Below are positions 1-6,580 of a DNA stretch of 16,152 nt, one piece after another; the first letter of the stretch is position 1, and every line of letters begins with the position of its first letter. The notes beneath the pieces are model-generated. The model saw only the letters and a list, made by a program, of their open reading frames with translations. It made no database searches and was not told the origin of the DNA. The stretch is from positions 1-16,152 of the forward strand of contig JACMMK010000235.1 of NCBI GenBank assembly GCA_014379045.1, in the 5' to 3' direction. Made by a program: the position numbers and the translations under genes. This DNA comes from Burkholderiales bacterium (lineage in GTDB: Bacteria > Pseudomonadota > Gammaproteobacteria > Burkholderiales > CAIKXV01).

Positions 1-1
1 G

Positions 2-229
2 ATCGCGCCCGGGCGCGCGGCCGATCTGGCGCTGTATTCACTCGACGCGCCGCGCTACATGGGGCTGCACGACCCCGGCATCGGGCCGGTGGTGAGCGGA
101 GGCCGACCGCGACTGCGCTATCTGCTGGTCGGCGGGCGCGTCGTCGTGCGCGATGACGCGATACCCGGCGTCGATCTCGTCCAACTGGCAGCGCGCGCGC
201 ACGCGGTCTTGCAACGGATCGCGGCGTGA
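2..229 (+). CDS. Amidohydrolase, C-terminal fragment (8-oxoguanine deaminase/chlorohydrolase type), cut by window start
   Basis: Only the last 75 residues are in the window; the gene runs in from the left and ends at the TGA at 227-229. The visible part reads GRAADLALYSLD, then a glycine/proline stretch, then LLVGGRVVV. This is the usual C-terminal small beta-domain of composite-fold metal-dependent amidohydrolases (cytosine, guanine and 8-oxoguanine deaminases, and the AtzB/TrzN group). The metal-binding and catalytic residues lie upstream and cannot be checked. Family members deaminate or dechlorinate purine- or triazine-like rings in the cytosol. The stop overlaps the GTG start of the next gene (GTGA), so the two are probably translated together. 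Membership in the superfamily is fairly safe; the exact substrate group is an inference from the C-terminal pattern. Confidence 0.7.
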   Translation: MAPGRAADLALYSLDAPRYMGLHDPGIGPVVSGGRPRLRYLLVGGRVVVRDDAIPGVDLVQLAARAHAVLQRIAA

Positions 230-1032
230 CACGCATGCCGACCGATCCCGACCCGACGTCGCGCAACGCGCTCGGTGCGCGCACCGGCGAGCAATGGCAG
301 GTCGATGCCGATACCGCCGATCTGGTGCGCACCGGCCGCCCTGTGCGGCGCGCGCGCATCGCGGCGACGCCTCAGGCGATCGAGATCGATCTGGCGCGCA
401 GCGCAATGGTCGTCGTCGACATGCAGAACGACTTCTGCGCGCCCGGGGGATGGCTCGCGCAACTCGGCGTCGACATCGCCAATGCGAGGAAGCCGATCGC
501 GCCGCTGAACGCGCTGCTGCCGCGACTGCGCGACGCCGATGTACCGGTGGTGTGGGTCAACTGGGGCAACCGCCCCGACCTGTCGAACATCTCGCCGGCC
601 CTGCTGCATGTGTTCAACGGCGATGGCAAAGGGATCGGGCTCGGGGACCGGCTGGTCGAGGGGCCGCTGCGCGGGGAAAGGGTGCTCGAACGCGGCAGCG
701 GCGCGGCGGCGCTGGTCGACGGTCTCGTCGCGGTCGAGCACGACATCCGTATCGACAAGGTCCGCATGAGCGGCTTCTGGGACACCGAACTCGACAGCGT
801 GTTGCGCAACCTCGGCATCGCGACGCTGCTGTTCGGCGGCGTCAACGCCGACCAGTGCGTGCTCGCGACGCTGATGGATGCCAACTTCCTCGGCTACGAC
901 ACGATACTGGTCGAGGAGTGCACGGCGACGACCTCGCCCGACTACTGCATGAAGGCGACGCTCTACAACGTGCGTCAGTGCTTCGGATTCGTCGTGTCGA
1001 GCGCGGCGGTGATTGCGGGCCTATGCCGATGA
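226..1032 (+). CDS. Isochorismatase-family cysteine hydrolase (RutB-like amidohydrolase)
   Basis: This 268-aa protein has the full catalytic triad of the cysteine hydrolase branch of the isochorismatase fold: Asp65 in VVVDMQNDFCAPGG, Lys178 in DKVRMSGFWDT and Cys211 in GGVNADQCVLATLMDA. The last motif and the C-terminal SPDYCMKATLYNVRQCFGF segment resemble ureidoacrylate amidohydrolase (RutB), N-carbamoylsarcosine amidase and biuret hydrolase more than true isochorismatases, which lack the cysteine. It probably hydrolyses a ureido or amide C-N bond in the cytosol. The start is GTG 226, overlapping the previous stop as GTGA; ATG 235 (three codons in) is the alternative. Its own stop overlaps the cupin start, so translation is coupled on both sides. 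The family call is strong; the substrate is unknown. Confidence 0.88.
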   Translation: MTRMPTDPDPTSRNALGARTGEQWQVDADTADLVRTGRPVRRARIAATPQAIEIDLARSAMVVVDMQNDFCAPGGWLAQLGVDIANARKPIAPLNALLPRLRDADVPVVWVNWGNRPDLSNISPALLHVFNGDGKGIGLGDRLVEGPLRGERVLERGSGAAALVDGLVAVEHDIRIDKVRMSGFWDTELDSVLRNLGIATLLFGGVNADQCVLATLMDANFLGYDTILVEECTATTSPDYCMKATLYNVRQCFGFVVSSAAVIAGLCR

Positions 1033-1487
1033 ACGTCGAGCGTCCCGTTGCCGAAGTTGCGGGCGTGCGTGCGCGGCGCGTGCGCGAGTACGAGGTGTTC
1101 CGGATCCATGCCGGCGACAGCAACAAGTTCGCGCTGATCGCCGACCCGATTGCCGATCCGGGCGCCGGTCACCCGGGCTTCGTCAGCGTGATCGAGATCT
1201 TCGACGTCGGCGGACGCACGCCGCCCAACACGCACCAGGTGGCGGTCGAAGGATTCTTCGTGCTGCACGGCGAAGGCGTGGCGATCGCCGGGGACCGGCG
1301 CATCGTGCTGCGGAAGGGCGACAGCCTGCTCGTGTATCCGGGTCATGAGCATGTGATCGAGAACACGGGTGCGACTCGTCTCTATTGCCTGACCACGATG
1401 GTGCCCGACGAGTCCTTCGCAGCACTCATCCGTGGCGGCGTTGCCGACCGCCTCGATATGGCGGACCTCGCGGTGCTGGAGTCCTGA
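1029..1487 (+). CDS. Small single-domain cupin protein
   Basis: This 152-aa protein is a single beta-barrel cupin. Motif 1 is degenerate: GGRTPPNTHQVAVEGFFVLHGEG keeps one histidine (His69) and a glutamate (Glu74) of the usual HxH...E set. Motif 2 is clear: GDSLLVYPGHEHVIENTG with His106 and His108. A divalent metal site made of His69, Glu74 and a motif-2 histidine is plausible. Such proteins act as ring-opening dioxygenases, isomerases or ligand-binding proteins, and nothing here decides which. The start is taken at ATG 1029 because it forms an ATGA overlap with the preceding stop, the junction style used in this operon; in-frame ATG 1023 adds two residues. Its TGA shares its final A with the ATG of the creatininase gene. 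The context suggests an accessory step between the two hydrolases. Confidence 0.8.
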   Translation: MNVERPVAEVAGVRARRVREYEVFRIHAGDSNKFALIADPIADPGAGHPGFVSVIEIFDVGGRTPPNTHQVAVEGFFVLHGEGVAIAGDRRIVLRKGDSLLVYPGHEHVIENTGATRLYCLTTMVPDESFAALIRGGVADRLDMADLAVLES

Positions 1488-2287
1488 TGCTGCACGGCTG
1501 GATACCCCCGGCGCGCTTCTTCGCATATCTGACTGCCGCAGAGATCGACACGTTGCCGGACAAGACCGATGTCGTGCTGCTGCAACCGGTGGCGGCGATC
1601 GAGCAGCATGGCCCGCACCTGCCGATCGCGGTCGATACCGCGATCGTGATGGGCGTGCTCGGCGCAGCGCTGGCGAAACTGCCGAGCGACGTGCCGTGCT
1701 ACTGCCTGCCGCCGATCTGCTACGGCAAGTCGAACGAACATGTCCGCTTCGCCGGCACAGTGTCGGTCGACGCGACCACGCTGATCGAACTGCTGTCGCA
1801 GGTCGCCGAGTCGGTGTACCGGATGGGCTTTCGCAAGCTTGCCTTCGTCAACAGCCACGGCGGCCAGCCGCAGATCGTCCAGATCGCCGCGCGCGACGCA
1901 CGCGCGCGCCACGAGGATTTCACGCTGTTCCCGCTGTTCGTCTGGAACGTGCCGAACAACGCCGCCGCGCTGCTCGCGCCGAAGGAACTCGAACACGGTA
2001 TTCACGCGGGCGCCGCCGAGACCGCGCTGATGATGGCGCTGCTGCCGGAACAGGTCCGCAGCCACAGGCTGGTCCGTGAGTATCCGCCGCCGTTGCCGGG
2101 TGGGTCGATGCTGAGCCTCGAAGGCGCGCTGCCGTACGCGTGGCTGACGCACGACCTGAGTCGCAGCGGTGTGATCGGCGATGCCACCGCGGCCACGCCC
2201 GCGCTGGGCGCGCTGCTGCTCGACTCGCTCGCGACCGGTTGGGCGACGCTCATTGCCGAGTTGCATCGCTTCAGGCATCCGACCTAG
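1487..2287 (+). CDS. Creatininase-family amidohydrolase
   Basis: This 266-aa protein has the creatininase-family signatures: AAIEQHGPHLPIAVDT (Glu39, His41 and Asp50, metal ligands), KSNEHVRFAGTVSV, VNSHGGQ (His124) and GIHAGAAETALM (His173, Glu178). The family includes creatinine amidohydrolase, FAPy/formamide hydrolases of flavin and purine metabolism (ArfB type) and the mycofactocin peptidase MftE. All use a dinuclear metal centre on amide or cyclic amide bonds. Length matches the family (about 240-270 aa). The ATG at 1487 overlaps the cupin stop by one base (TGATG), which fixes the start; a 34-residue upstream extension in the same frame would overlap the cupin gene. It is followed after 18 nt by the first Rieske gene. 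The likely role is hydrolysis of a cyclic or N-acyl intermediate; the real substrate is not determinable here. Confidence 0.87.
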   Translation: MLHGWIPPARFFAYLTAAEIDTLPDKTDVVLLQPVAAIEQHGPHLPIAVDTAIVMGVLGAALAKLPSDVPCYCLPPICYGKSNEHVRFAGTVSVDATTLIELLSQVAESVYRMGFRKLAFVNSHGGQPQIVQIAARDARARHEDFTLFPLFVWNVPNNAAALLAPKELEHGIHAGAAETALMMALLPEQVRSHRLVREYPPPLPGGSMLSLEGALPYAWLTHDLSRSGVIGDATAATPALGALLLDSLATGWATLIAELHRFRHPT

Positions 2288-2289
2288 AG

Positions 2290-2301
2290 ACCGCGAAGGA
2301 C
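2290..2301 (+). repeat. 12-base leader repeat, copy 1 (ACCGCGAAGGAC)
   Basis: This 12-base sequence lies just ahead of Rieske paralogue 1 and includes its AAGGA ribosome site. The identical 12 bases occur at 3359-3370 ahead of paralogue 2. It supports tandem duplication of a unit that included the leader. Confidence 0.7.
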
Positions 2302-2305
2302 GCTC

Positions 2306-3319
2306 ATGCTCGTCACGAAACAGAAGGTGTTGCGCAGGTTCTGGTATGCCACGATGCCGGTGTCGCATCTGGATGCCGGTCCGCAGGCGTTCACGCTGCT
2401 CGGCGAGAAGCTCGTCGTGTGGAAGGACGGCGAAGGCCGCCTCGGCGCGATGCGCGACCGCTGCTGCCATCGCACGGCGCAACTCTCTCGCGGCTTCTAC
2501 GACCGGGGAAATCTCGCCTGCGGCTATCACGGGTGGGTCTACGACCGAACCGGCAGGTGCGTGAGCATCCCGCAGCAGCCCGAGACCGCGATCCCCTCGG
2601 GCGCACGGGTCGAAGCGTTCTACTGCGAGGAGCGCTACGGCTATGCGTGGGTCGCGCTGGAAGACCCGCTGTTGCCGGTGCCGGACGTGCCCGAGGGTTT
2701 CGACGCAAATTTCCGCCGTATCGAGCAGTTCTACGAGAAGTGGCATTGCGGTGCGTTGCGCATGATGGAGAACTCGTTCGACAACGCGCACTTCTCGTTC
2801 GTGCACAAGGCGACCTTCGGCCAGTTCAACCAGCCGGTGCCGTCGAAATACGAGCTGTGGCCGACCGACTGGGGATTCGACTCCGAGACCATCGTACCGG
2901 TGAACAACCCGCCGGCCGCAGTGCGCATCACCGGGGACCCCTCGCCGGTGACTACACGACACCTGCGCAACAAGTGGTTCATGCCGTTCTCGCGCGTGTT
3001 CCACGCGACGTATCCGACCGGCATCCAGCACATCATCTTCAACTGTGCCACGCCGATCGACGACCACTCGATCCAGCTCGTGCAACTGCTGTTCCGCAAC
3101 GACGGCGAAACCGATTGCCCGACGCAGGCGCTGATCGACTGGGACCGCGCGATCATCGACGAAGACCGCGCGATCCTCGAGGCGACCGACGCCGACGCCG
3201 CCGTCGACACCCGCCGTCGGGTCGAGTTCCACATGGCCTCGGACAAGCCCGGCCTGCTGATGCGCCGCAAGCTCATGGAACTGTTCGAGCAGCACGGCGA
3301 AGCCGAAGTGCACGCCTGA
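2306..3319 (+). CDS. Rieske non-heme iron oxygenase alpha subunit, paralogue 1
   Basis: This is a 337-aa ring-hydroxylating/demethylating oxygenase alpha subunit. The N-terminal Rieske domain binds a [2Fe-2S] cluster through Cys53 and His55 (DRCCHRTAQLS) and Cys72 and His75 (ACGYHGWVYD), giving the C-x-H-x16-C-x2-H spacing of the family. The catalytic domain has the mononuclear Fe(II) motif MENSFDNAHFSFVH: His162 and His167 as ligands and Asp159 as the bridging residue, with Asp287 (DEDRAILE) the likely third ligand. The length fits single-component alpha-3 oxygenases such as VanA, dicamba monooxygenase and the caffeine demethylases NdmA/NdmB rather than the roughly 450-aa dioxygenases with beta subunits. 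The start has an AAGGA ribosome site at 2296-2300. It needs electrons from a reductase that is not in the window. Confidence 0.93.
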   Translation: MLVTKQKVLRRFWYATMPVSHLDAGPQAFTLLGEKLVVWKDGEGRLGAMRDRCCHRTAQLSRGFYDRGNLACGYHGWVYDRTGRCVSIPQQPETAIPSGARVEAFYCEERYGYAWVALEDPLLPVPDVPEGFDANFRRIEQFYEKWHCGALRMMENSFDNAHFSFVHKATFGQFNQPVPSKYELWPTDWGFDSETIVPVNNPPAAVRITGDPSPVTTRHLRNKWFMPFSRVFHATYPTGIQHIIFNCATPIDDHSIQLVQLLFRNDGETDCPTQALIDWDRAIIDEDRAILEATDADAAVDTRRRVEFHMASDKPGLLMRRKLMELFEQHGEAEVHA

Positions 3320-3326
3320 GGCGTGC
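3310..3326 (+). terminator. Stop-codon hairpin after Rieske paralogue 1, weak terminator or stability element
   Basis: GCACGCC (3310-3316) and GGCGTGC (3320-3326) are perfectly complementary, and the three-base loop is the TGA stop codon of paralogue 1. The stem has 7 pairs, 6 of them G-C, and two G-U pairs could extend it outward. It is followed by GTGTTTCC, only a weak T-run, so full intrinsic termination is doubtful. Partial termination or 3'-end protection between the first and second oxygenase is more likely. Confidence 0.45.
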
Positions 3327-3352
3327 GTGTTTCCTGATCCGCGAACTCACAC

Positions 3353-3370
3353 CCGCGAACCGCGAAGGAC
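3353..3370 (+). repeat. Leader repeat copy 2, with CCGCGAA in tandem
   Basis: CCGCGAA occurs twice in direct succession (3353-3359 and 3360-3366). The second copy is part of the 12-base leader ACCGCGAAGGAC (3359-3370) shared with paralogue 1. The AAGGA within it is the ribosome site for paralogue 2, 7 nt before ATG 3377. Confidence 0.65.
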
Positions 3371-3376
3371 ATTGCG

Positions 3377-4387
3377 ATGCTAGTGACCAGACAGAAACTG
3401 CTGCGCCGTTTCTGGTACCCGGTGATGCCGATGACGATGCTCGACGCCGGCCCCAGACCGTTCACGCTGCTGGGCGAGAAGATCGTGCTGTTCAAAGGCC
3501 CCGATGGCCGGCCGGTGGCGTTGCTGGACCGCTGCTGTCACCGCACCGCCGAGCTGTCGAAGGGCACGGTCGAGAACGGCAACATCGTCTGCGGCTATCA
3601 CGGCTGGACCTACGATGCGACCGGCAAGTGCGTGCGCATTCCGCAGAACACCGAGGCGAGCATCCCCGCGAGTGCCAAGGTGCCCGCCTATCGATGCGAC
3701 GCACGCTACGGCTACGCGTGGGTGGCGCTCGACGAACCGGTGCAGCCGATCTTCGAGCTGACCGAGGCGACCGATCCAGCCTACCGCCAGATCGACCAGT
3801 TCTACGAAGTGTGGAACTGCGCCGGGCTGCGCCTGATGGAGAACTCGTTCGACATGGCGCATCTGTCGTTCGTGCACAAGGGCACGTTCGGCCCGAAGAG
3901 CCATGTGCCGCGAAGCATGAGCATGGAAGCGTCCGAATGGGGTCTCGAAACGAATGTCGAGACCCCGGTTGCCAATCCGGAAATGGCACGCAACGTCGTC
4001 GGCAGCGATGCTGCCGAGACTGTACGCGTGATGCGCGGCAGCTGGTTCCTGCCGTTCTCGCGGCGCCTCGCGATCAGTTATCCGAATGGTCTGCGGCACA
4101 CGATCATCACCAACGCGACGCCGATCGACGATCGCTCGTCGATGGTCGTGCAGTGGTGCTACCGCAGCGACACCGAGGCGCAGGTACCGGCCGCCGAGAT
4201 CATCGCCTTCGACCGCGCCGTGACCAACGAGGACAAGACCATCCTCGAGAGCACCGATCCCGATGCCTGCATCGACACGACGCGGCGCATCGAGTTCCAC
4301 ATGGACAGCGACAAGCCCGGACTGATCATGCGCGAGAAGTTGCTCGCGCTGCTGCGCGAGTACGGCGAGGAAGAAGTGCATGGCTGA
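3377..4387 (+). CDS. Rieske non-heme iron oxygenase alpha subunit, paralogue 2
   Basis: This 336-aa protein is clearly homologous along its whole length to the oxygenases on either side and begins almost identically (MLVTRQKLLRRFWYPVMPM). Rieske cluster ligands are Cys53, His55, Cys72 and His75. The iron site is MENSFDMAHLSFVH with His162, His167 and bridging Asp159; Asp286 (TNEDKTILE) is the likely third iron ligand. All metal-binding residues are present, so it should be active rather than a structural copy. It differs most from paralogues 1 and 3 in the segment after His167 (about residues 170-215), which in this fold lines or caps the substrate pocket. It starts 57 nt after paralogue 1, behind the same 12-base leader (3359-3370), and lies downstream of a stop-codon hairpin. 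Confidence 0.93.
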   Translation: MLVTRQKLLRRFWYPVMPMTMLDAGPRPFTLLGEKIVLFKGPDGRPVALLDRCCHRTAELSKGTVENGNIVCGYHGWTYDATGKCVRIPQNTEASIPASAKVPAYRCDARYGYAWVALDEPVQPIFELTEATDPAYRQIDQFYEVWNCAGLRLMENSFDMAHLSFVHKGTFGPKSHVPRSMSMEASEWGLETNVETPVANPEMARNVVGSDAAETVRVMRGSWFLPFSRRLAISYPNGLRHTIITNATPIDDRSSMVVQWCYRSDTEAQVPAAEIIAFDRAVTNEDKTILESTDPDACIDTTRRIEFHMDSDKPGLIMREKLLALLREYGEEEVHG

Positions 4388-4428
4388 TCGCAGCGTGCGC
4401 GCCGGCCGTCCCGATTCCTACCGCGTCG

Positions 4429-4448
4429 CGTGCCCGAGTCCGGGTGCG
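4429..4448. other. Possible hairpin between Rieske paralogues 2 and 3
   Basis: In the 102-nt spacer, CCCG (4433-4436) and CGGG (4441-4444) pair around a loop AGTC. The stem extends outward to 8 pairs if two G-U pairs are allowed. No T-run follows. The rest of the spacer shows only the GGGAG ribosome site of paralogue 3 (4480-4484). It could be an mRNA processing or stability element. Confidence 0.3.
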
Positions 4449-4489
4449 GCGCGAACGCCCCTTCCATTCTCGGTCTCACGGGAGACGAC

Positions 4490-5503
4490 ATGATCGAAGT
4501 CAGACAGAAAGTGTTCCGGCGCTTCTGGCATTGCGTGATGCCGCTCTCGCTGCTCGACGACGGGCCTCGGCCGTTCACGCTGCTCGGCGAGCGCATCGTG
4601 TTGTGGCTGGATGGCGAAGGAAAGCCCGCGGCGGTGCGCGACCGCTGCTGCCACCGCACCGCGCAACTGTCGAAAGGTTTCTGCGAAGGCGGCAACCTCG
4701 TGTGCGGTTATCACGGCTGGACCTACGACCGCGGGGGACGCTGCGTGAAGATCCCGCAACAGCCCGACAGTGCGATCCCGTTCGGTGCGCGCGTCGCGGC
4801 CTACCACTGCGAAGCGCGCTACGGCTATGCCTGGGTGGCGCTCGAGGATCCGCTGCTGCCGATACCGGTGCTGCCCGAAGCCGGGCAACCGGGCTTTCGC
4901 CAGGTCGACCAGTTCTACGAGCCGTGGAACTGCTCCGGCATGCGCTTCATGGAGAACGCGTTCGACTTCGCGCATCAGAGCTTCGTGCATGCGTCGATGC
5001 AGGGCCGTCGCGACCGGCCCGAACCGCCGAAAGGCGAACTCGTCGAGCGCGACTACGGCTTCGACATGAACCTCGTCCAACCGGTGAAGAATCCGGCGTC
5101 GGGCAGGAAGCATCTGAAGATCGAGGCGGACGAAACCGTGCGCACGGTCGATCTCAACTGGTTCATGCCGTTTTCACGCCGCATGGGCATCACCTACCCG
5201 AACGGTCTGAAGCAGAGCATCTACTCGGTCGGTACGCCGATCGAGGATGGCCGCTGTCAGATCGTGCAGTGGAGTTATCGCAACGACACCGAAGCCGATG
5301 TCCCGGCCGCCGACATCATCGCTTTCGACCGGGCGGTCGTCGACGAGGATCGCTCGATTCTCGAAGCCGTCGACGGCGACCTGCCGCTCGACACGCGCCG
5401 CCGTGCCGAGTTCCACATGGCATCGGACCAGCCCGGGTTGTTGATGCGCAAGAAGCTGCTGGCGCTGCTCGAGCAATACGGCGAGGCCGAGGTCTATCAG
5501 TGA
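4490..5503 (+). CDS. Rieske non-heme iron oxygenase alpha subunit, paralogue 3
   Basis: This 337-aa protein is the third copy in the tandem. The Rieske domain uses Cys53, His55, Cys72 and His75 (DRCCHRTAQLS and VCGYHGWTYD). The catalytic site is MENAFDFAHQSFVH with His162, His167 and Asp159, and Asp287 (VDEDRSILE) is the likely third ligand. Just after His167 it reads ASMQGRRDRPEPP where the other two have KATFG or KGTFG, so its substrate channel probably differs most. The ATG at 4490 is chosen because a GGGAG ribosome site sits at 4480-4484 and because it aligns with the start of the other copies; an in-frame ATG at 4430 would add 20 unrelated residues. It is separated from paralogue 2 by 102 nt and from the next Bug gene by 56 nt. 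No ferredoxin or reductase gene follows. Confidence 0.93.
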   Translation: MIEVRQKVFRRFWHCVMPLSLLDDGPRPFTLLGERIVLWLDGEGKPAAVRDRCCHRTAQLSKGFCEGGNLVCGYHGWTYDRGGRCVKIPQQPDSAIPFGARVAAYHCEARYGYAWVALEDPLLPIPVLPEAGQPGFRQVDQFYEPWNCSGMRFMENAFDFAHQSFVHASMQGRRDRPEPPKGELVERDYGFDMNLVQPVKNPASGRKHLKIEADETVRTVDLNWFMPFSRRMGITYPNGLKQSIYSVGTPIEDGRCQIVQWSYRNDTEADVPAADIIAFDRAVVDEDRSILEAVDGDLPLDTRRRAEFHMASDQPGLLMRKKLLALLEQYGEAEVYQ

Positions 5504-5548
5504 TCCTGGCCGGTGCGCGTCGACGAGTTCCGCAATAGATGCCTTCAC

Positions 5549-5553
5549 AGGAG
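5549..5553 (+). promoter_or_regulatory. Ribosome binding site deciding the start of Bug receptor 1
   Basis: AGGAG lies 6 nt before ATG 5560. The in-frame ATG at 5539 has no such site, so 5560 is chosen. Confidence 0.7.
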
Positions 5554-5559
5554 ACACCC

Positions 5560-6555
5560 ATGAGTTCCTTATCGCCACGCGCGCTGTCGTTCCTCGTCGT
5601 GCTCGCCTCGACGGGCGTGTCCGTCGACGCGGTTGCCCAGGCCGCGCCCAAGGACTATCCGAACCGGACCGTACGCATCGTGATGCCGTTTCCGCCCGGT
5701 GGGACAACGGACATCCAGGGCCGCATCCTCGCCGACAAGCTGGCGCCGAGACTCGGCCAGCCGGTCATCATCGAAAGCCGACCCGGCGCCAACGGCGTGA
5801 TCGGCATGGAGATCGTTGCGCGTGCGGCGCCCGATGGTCACACGCTGGTGATTGCGACCTCGGGCAACTGGGCCGTGCATCCGCATCTGTACAAGCTGCC
5901 GTATGACACCGAGAAGGATTTCATTCCCGTGGTGCTCGTCGGCGAGACCCCCGGGGTGCTGGTCGTGCATCCAGCGCTGCCGGTGAAGACGGTGAAGGAA
6001 TTCATCGCGCTGGCGCGGCGCAATCCCGGAGCGTTGACCTACGGCTCGTCGGGCTCGGGCGGCTTCGCGCACATCTCGGCCGAGCTGTTTTCCTCGATGA
6101 CTGGCACGCGGATGACGCATGTGCCGTATCGCGGTTCAGCCCAGTCGCTGATCGACCTGGTCGGCGGACACATCCAGGCGTCGTTCAACATCACCGCGCC
6201 GAGCATTCCGCATATCCAGGCGGGAAAGGTGAGAGCCCTGGCGGTGACCTCGACCAAGCGCGTTGCGGCGTTGCCCGACCTGCCGACGATGACCGAGGCG
6301 GGCGTCCCCGGCTACGAGAATTCGACCTGGTCGGGTATCGGCGCGCCGGCCGGCACACCCGCGTCGATCATCGAACGCCTGAACCGCGATTTTGCCGCCA
6401 CGCTGCAGATGCCGGACGTGCAGGAACGCTTCAGTACCGAAGGATCGATACCGATCGGCGGGACGGCCGCGAGTTTCCGCGATTACCTGAAGGCGGAAAT
6501 CGTGAAGTATGGCAAGCTGATCCGGCAGGCGGGGATCAAGGTCGAGGGCGGTTGA
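5560..6555 (+). CDS. Bug/TctC-family periplasmic solute receptor 1
   Basis: This 331-aa protein has a Sec signal peptide (hydrophobic LSFLVVLASTGVSV, predicted cleavage after VAQA near residue 28). It then shows the Bug-family opening KDYPNRTVRIVMPFPPGGTTD, whose PFPPGGTTD loop (43-51) contacts the ligand carboxylate in solved Bug structures. The paired inner motifs LTYGSSGSGG and HVPYRGSAQSLIDLVGGHIQ are also present. Such receptors feed the tripartite tricarboxylate transporter (TctAB) or act as periplasmic sensors. ATG 5560 is preferred over in-frame ATG 5539 because AGGAG lies 6 nt upstream (5549-5553) and the shorter form gives a normal signal peptide. It sits between the oxygenases and the split TPP enzyme, so it may bind the pathway substrate, an acid or acid analogue. 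No TctA/TctB gene is nearby. Confidence 0.92.
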   Translation: MSSLSPRALSFLVVLASTGVSVDAVAQAAPKDYPNRTVRIVMPFPPGGTTDIQGRILADKLAPRLGQPVIIESRPGANGVIGMEIVARAAPDGHTLVIATSGNWAVHPHLYKLPYDTEKDFIPVVLVGETPGVLVVHPALPVKTVKEFIALARRNPGALTYGSSGSGGFAHISAELFSSMTGTRMTHVPYRGSAQSLIDLVGGHIQASFNITAPSIPHIQAGKVRALAVTSTKRVAALPDLPTMTEAGVPGYENSTWSGIGAPAGTPASIIERLNRDFAATLQMPDVQERFSTEGSIPIGGTAASFRDYLKAEIVKYGKLIRQAGIKVEGG

Positions 6556-6560
6556 CCGCC
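6547..6560 (+). other. Stop-codon hairpin at the end of Bug receptor 1
   Basis: GGCGG (6547-6551) pairs with CCGCC (6556-6560) around the loop TTGA, which contains the TGA stop (6553-6555). The stem is short (5 G-C pairs) with no T-run, so it is not a terminator. It sits just ahead of the ribosome site of the split TPP enzyme and could modulate coupling. It repeats the arrangement at 3310-3326. Confidence 0.3.
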
Positions 6561-6580
6561 AGCGGTTCGAGGAACACGCG

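Noticed and set aside
153..1022. Upstream extension of the cupin frame back to 153
   Set aside because: It would lie wholly over the isochorismatase gene and is Arg-rich low-complexity sequence; the cupin fold begins after 1029.
1382..3313. 643-codon open frame on the - strand opposite the creatininase and oxygenase 1
   Set aside because: Antisense shadow in GC-rich DNA, rich in Arg, His and Gln and lacking recognisable motifs.
2140..5538. 1132-codon open frame on the + strand overlapping all three oxygenase genes
   Set aside because: It is the other-frame shadow of genes that share one frame and have high GC at the third position. The translation is Arg/Ala-rich with no domain, whereas the Rieske frames have complete motifs.
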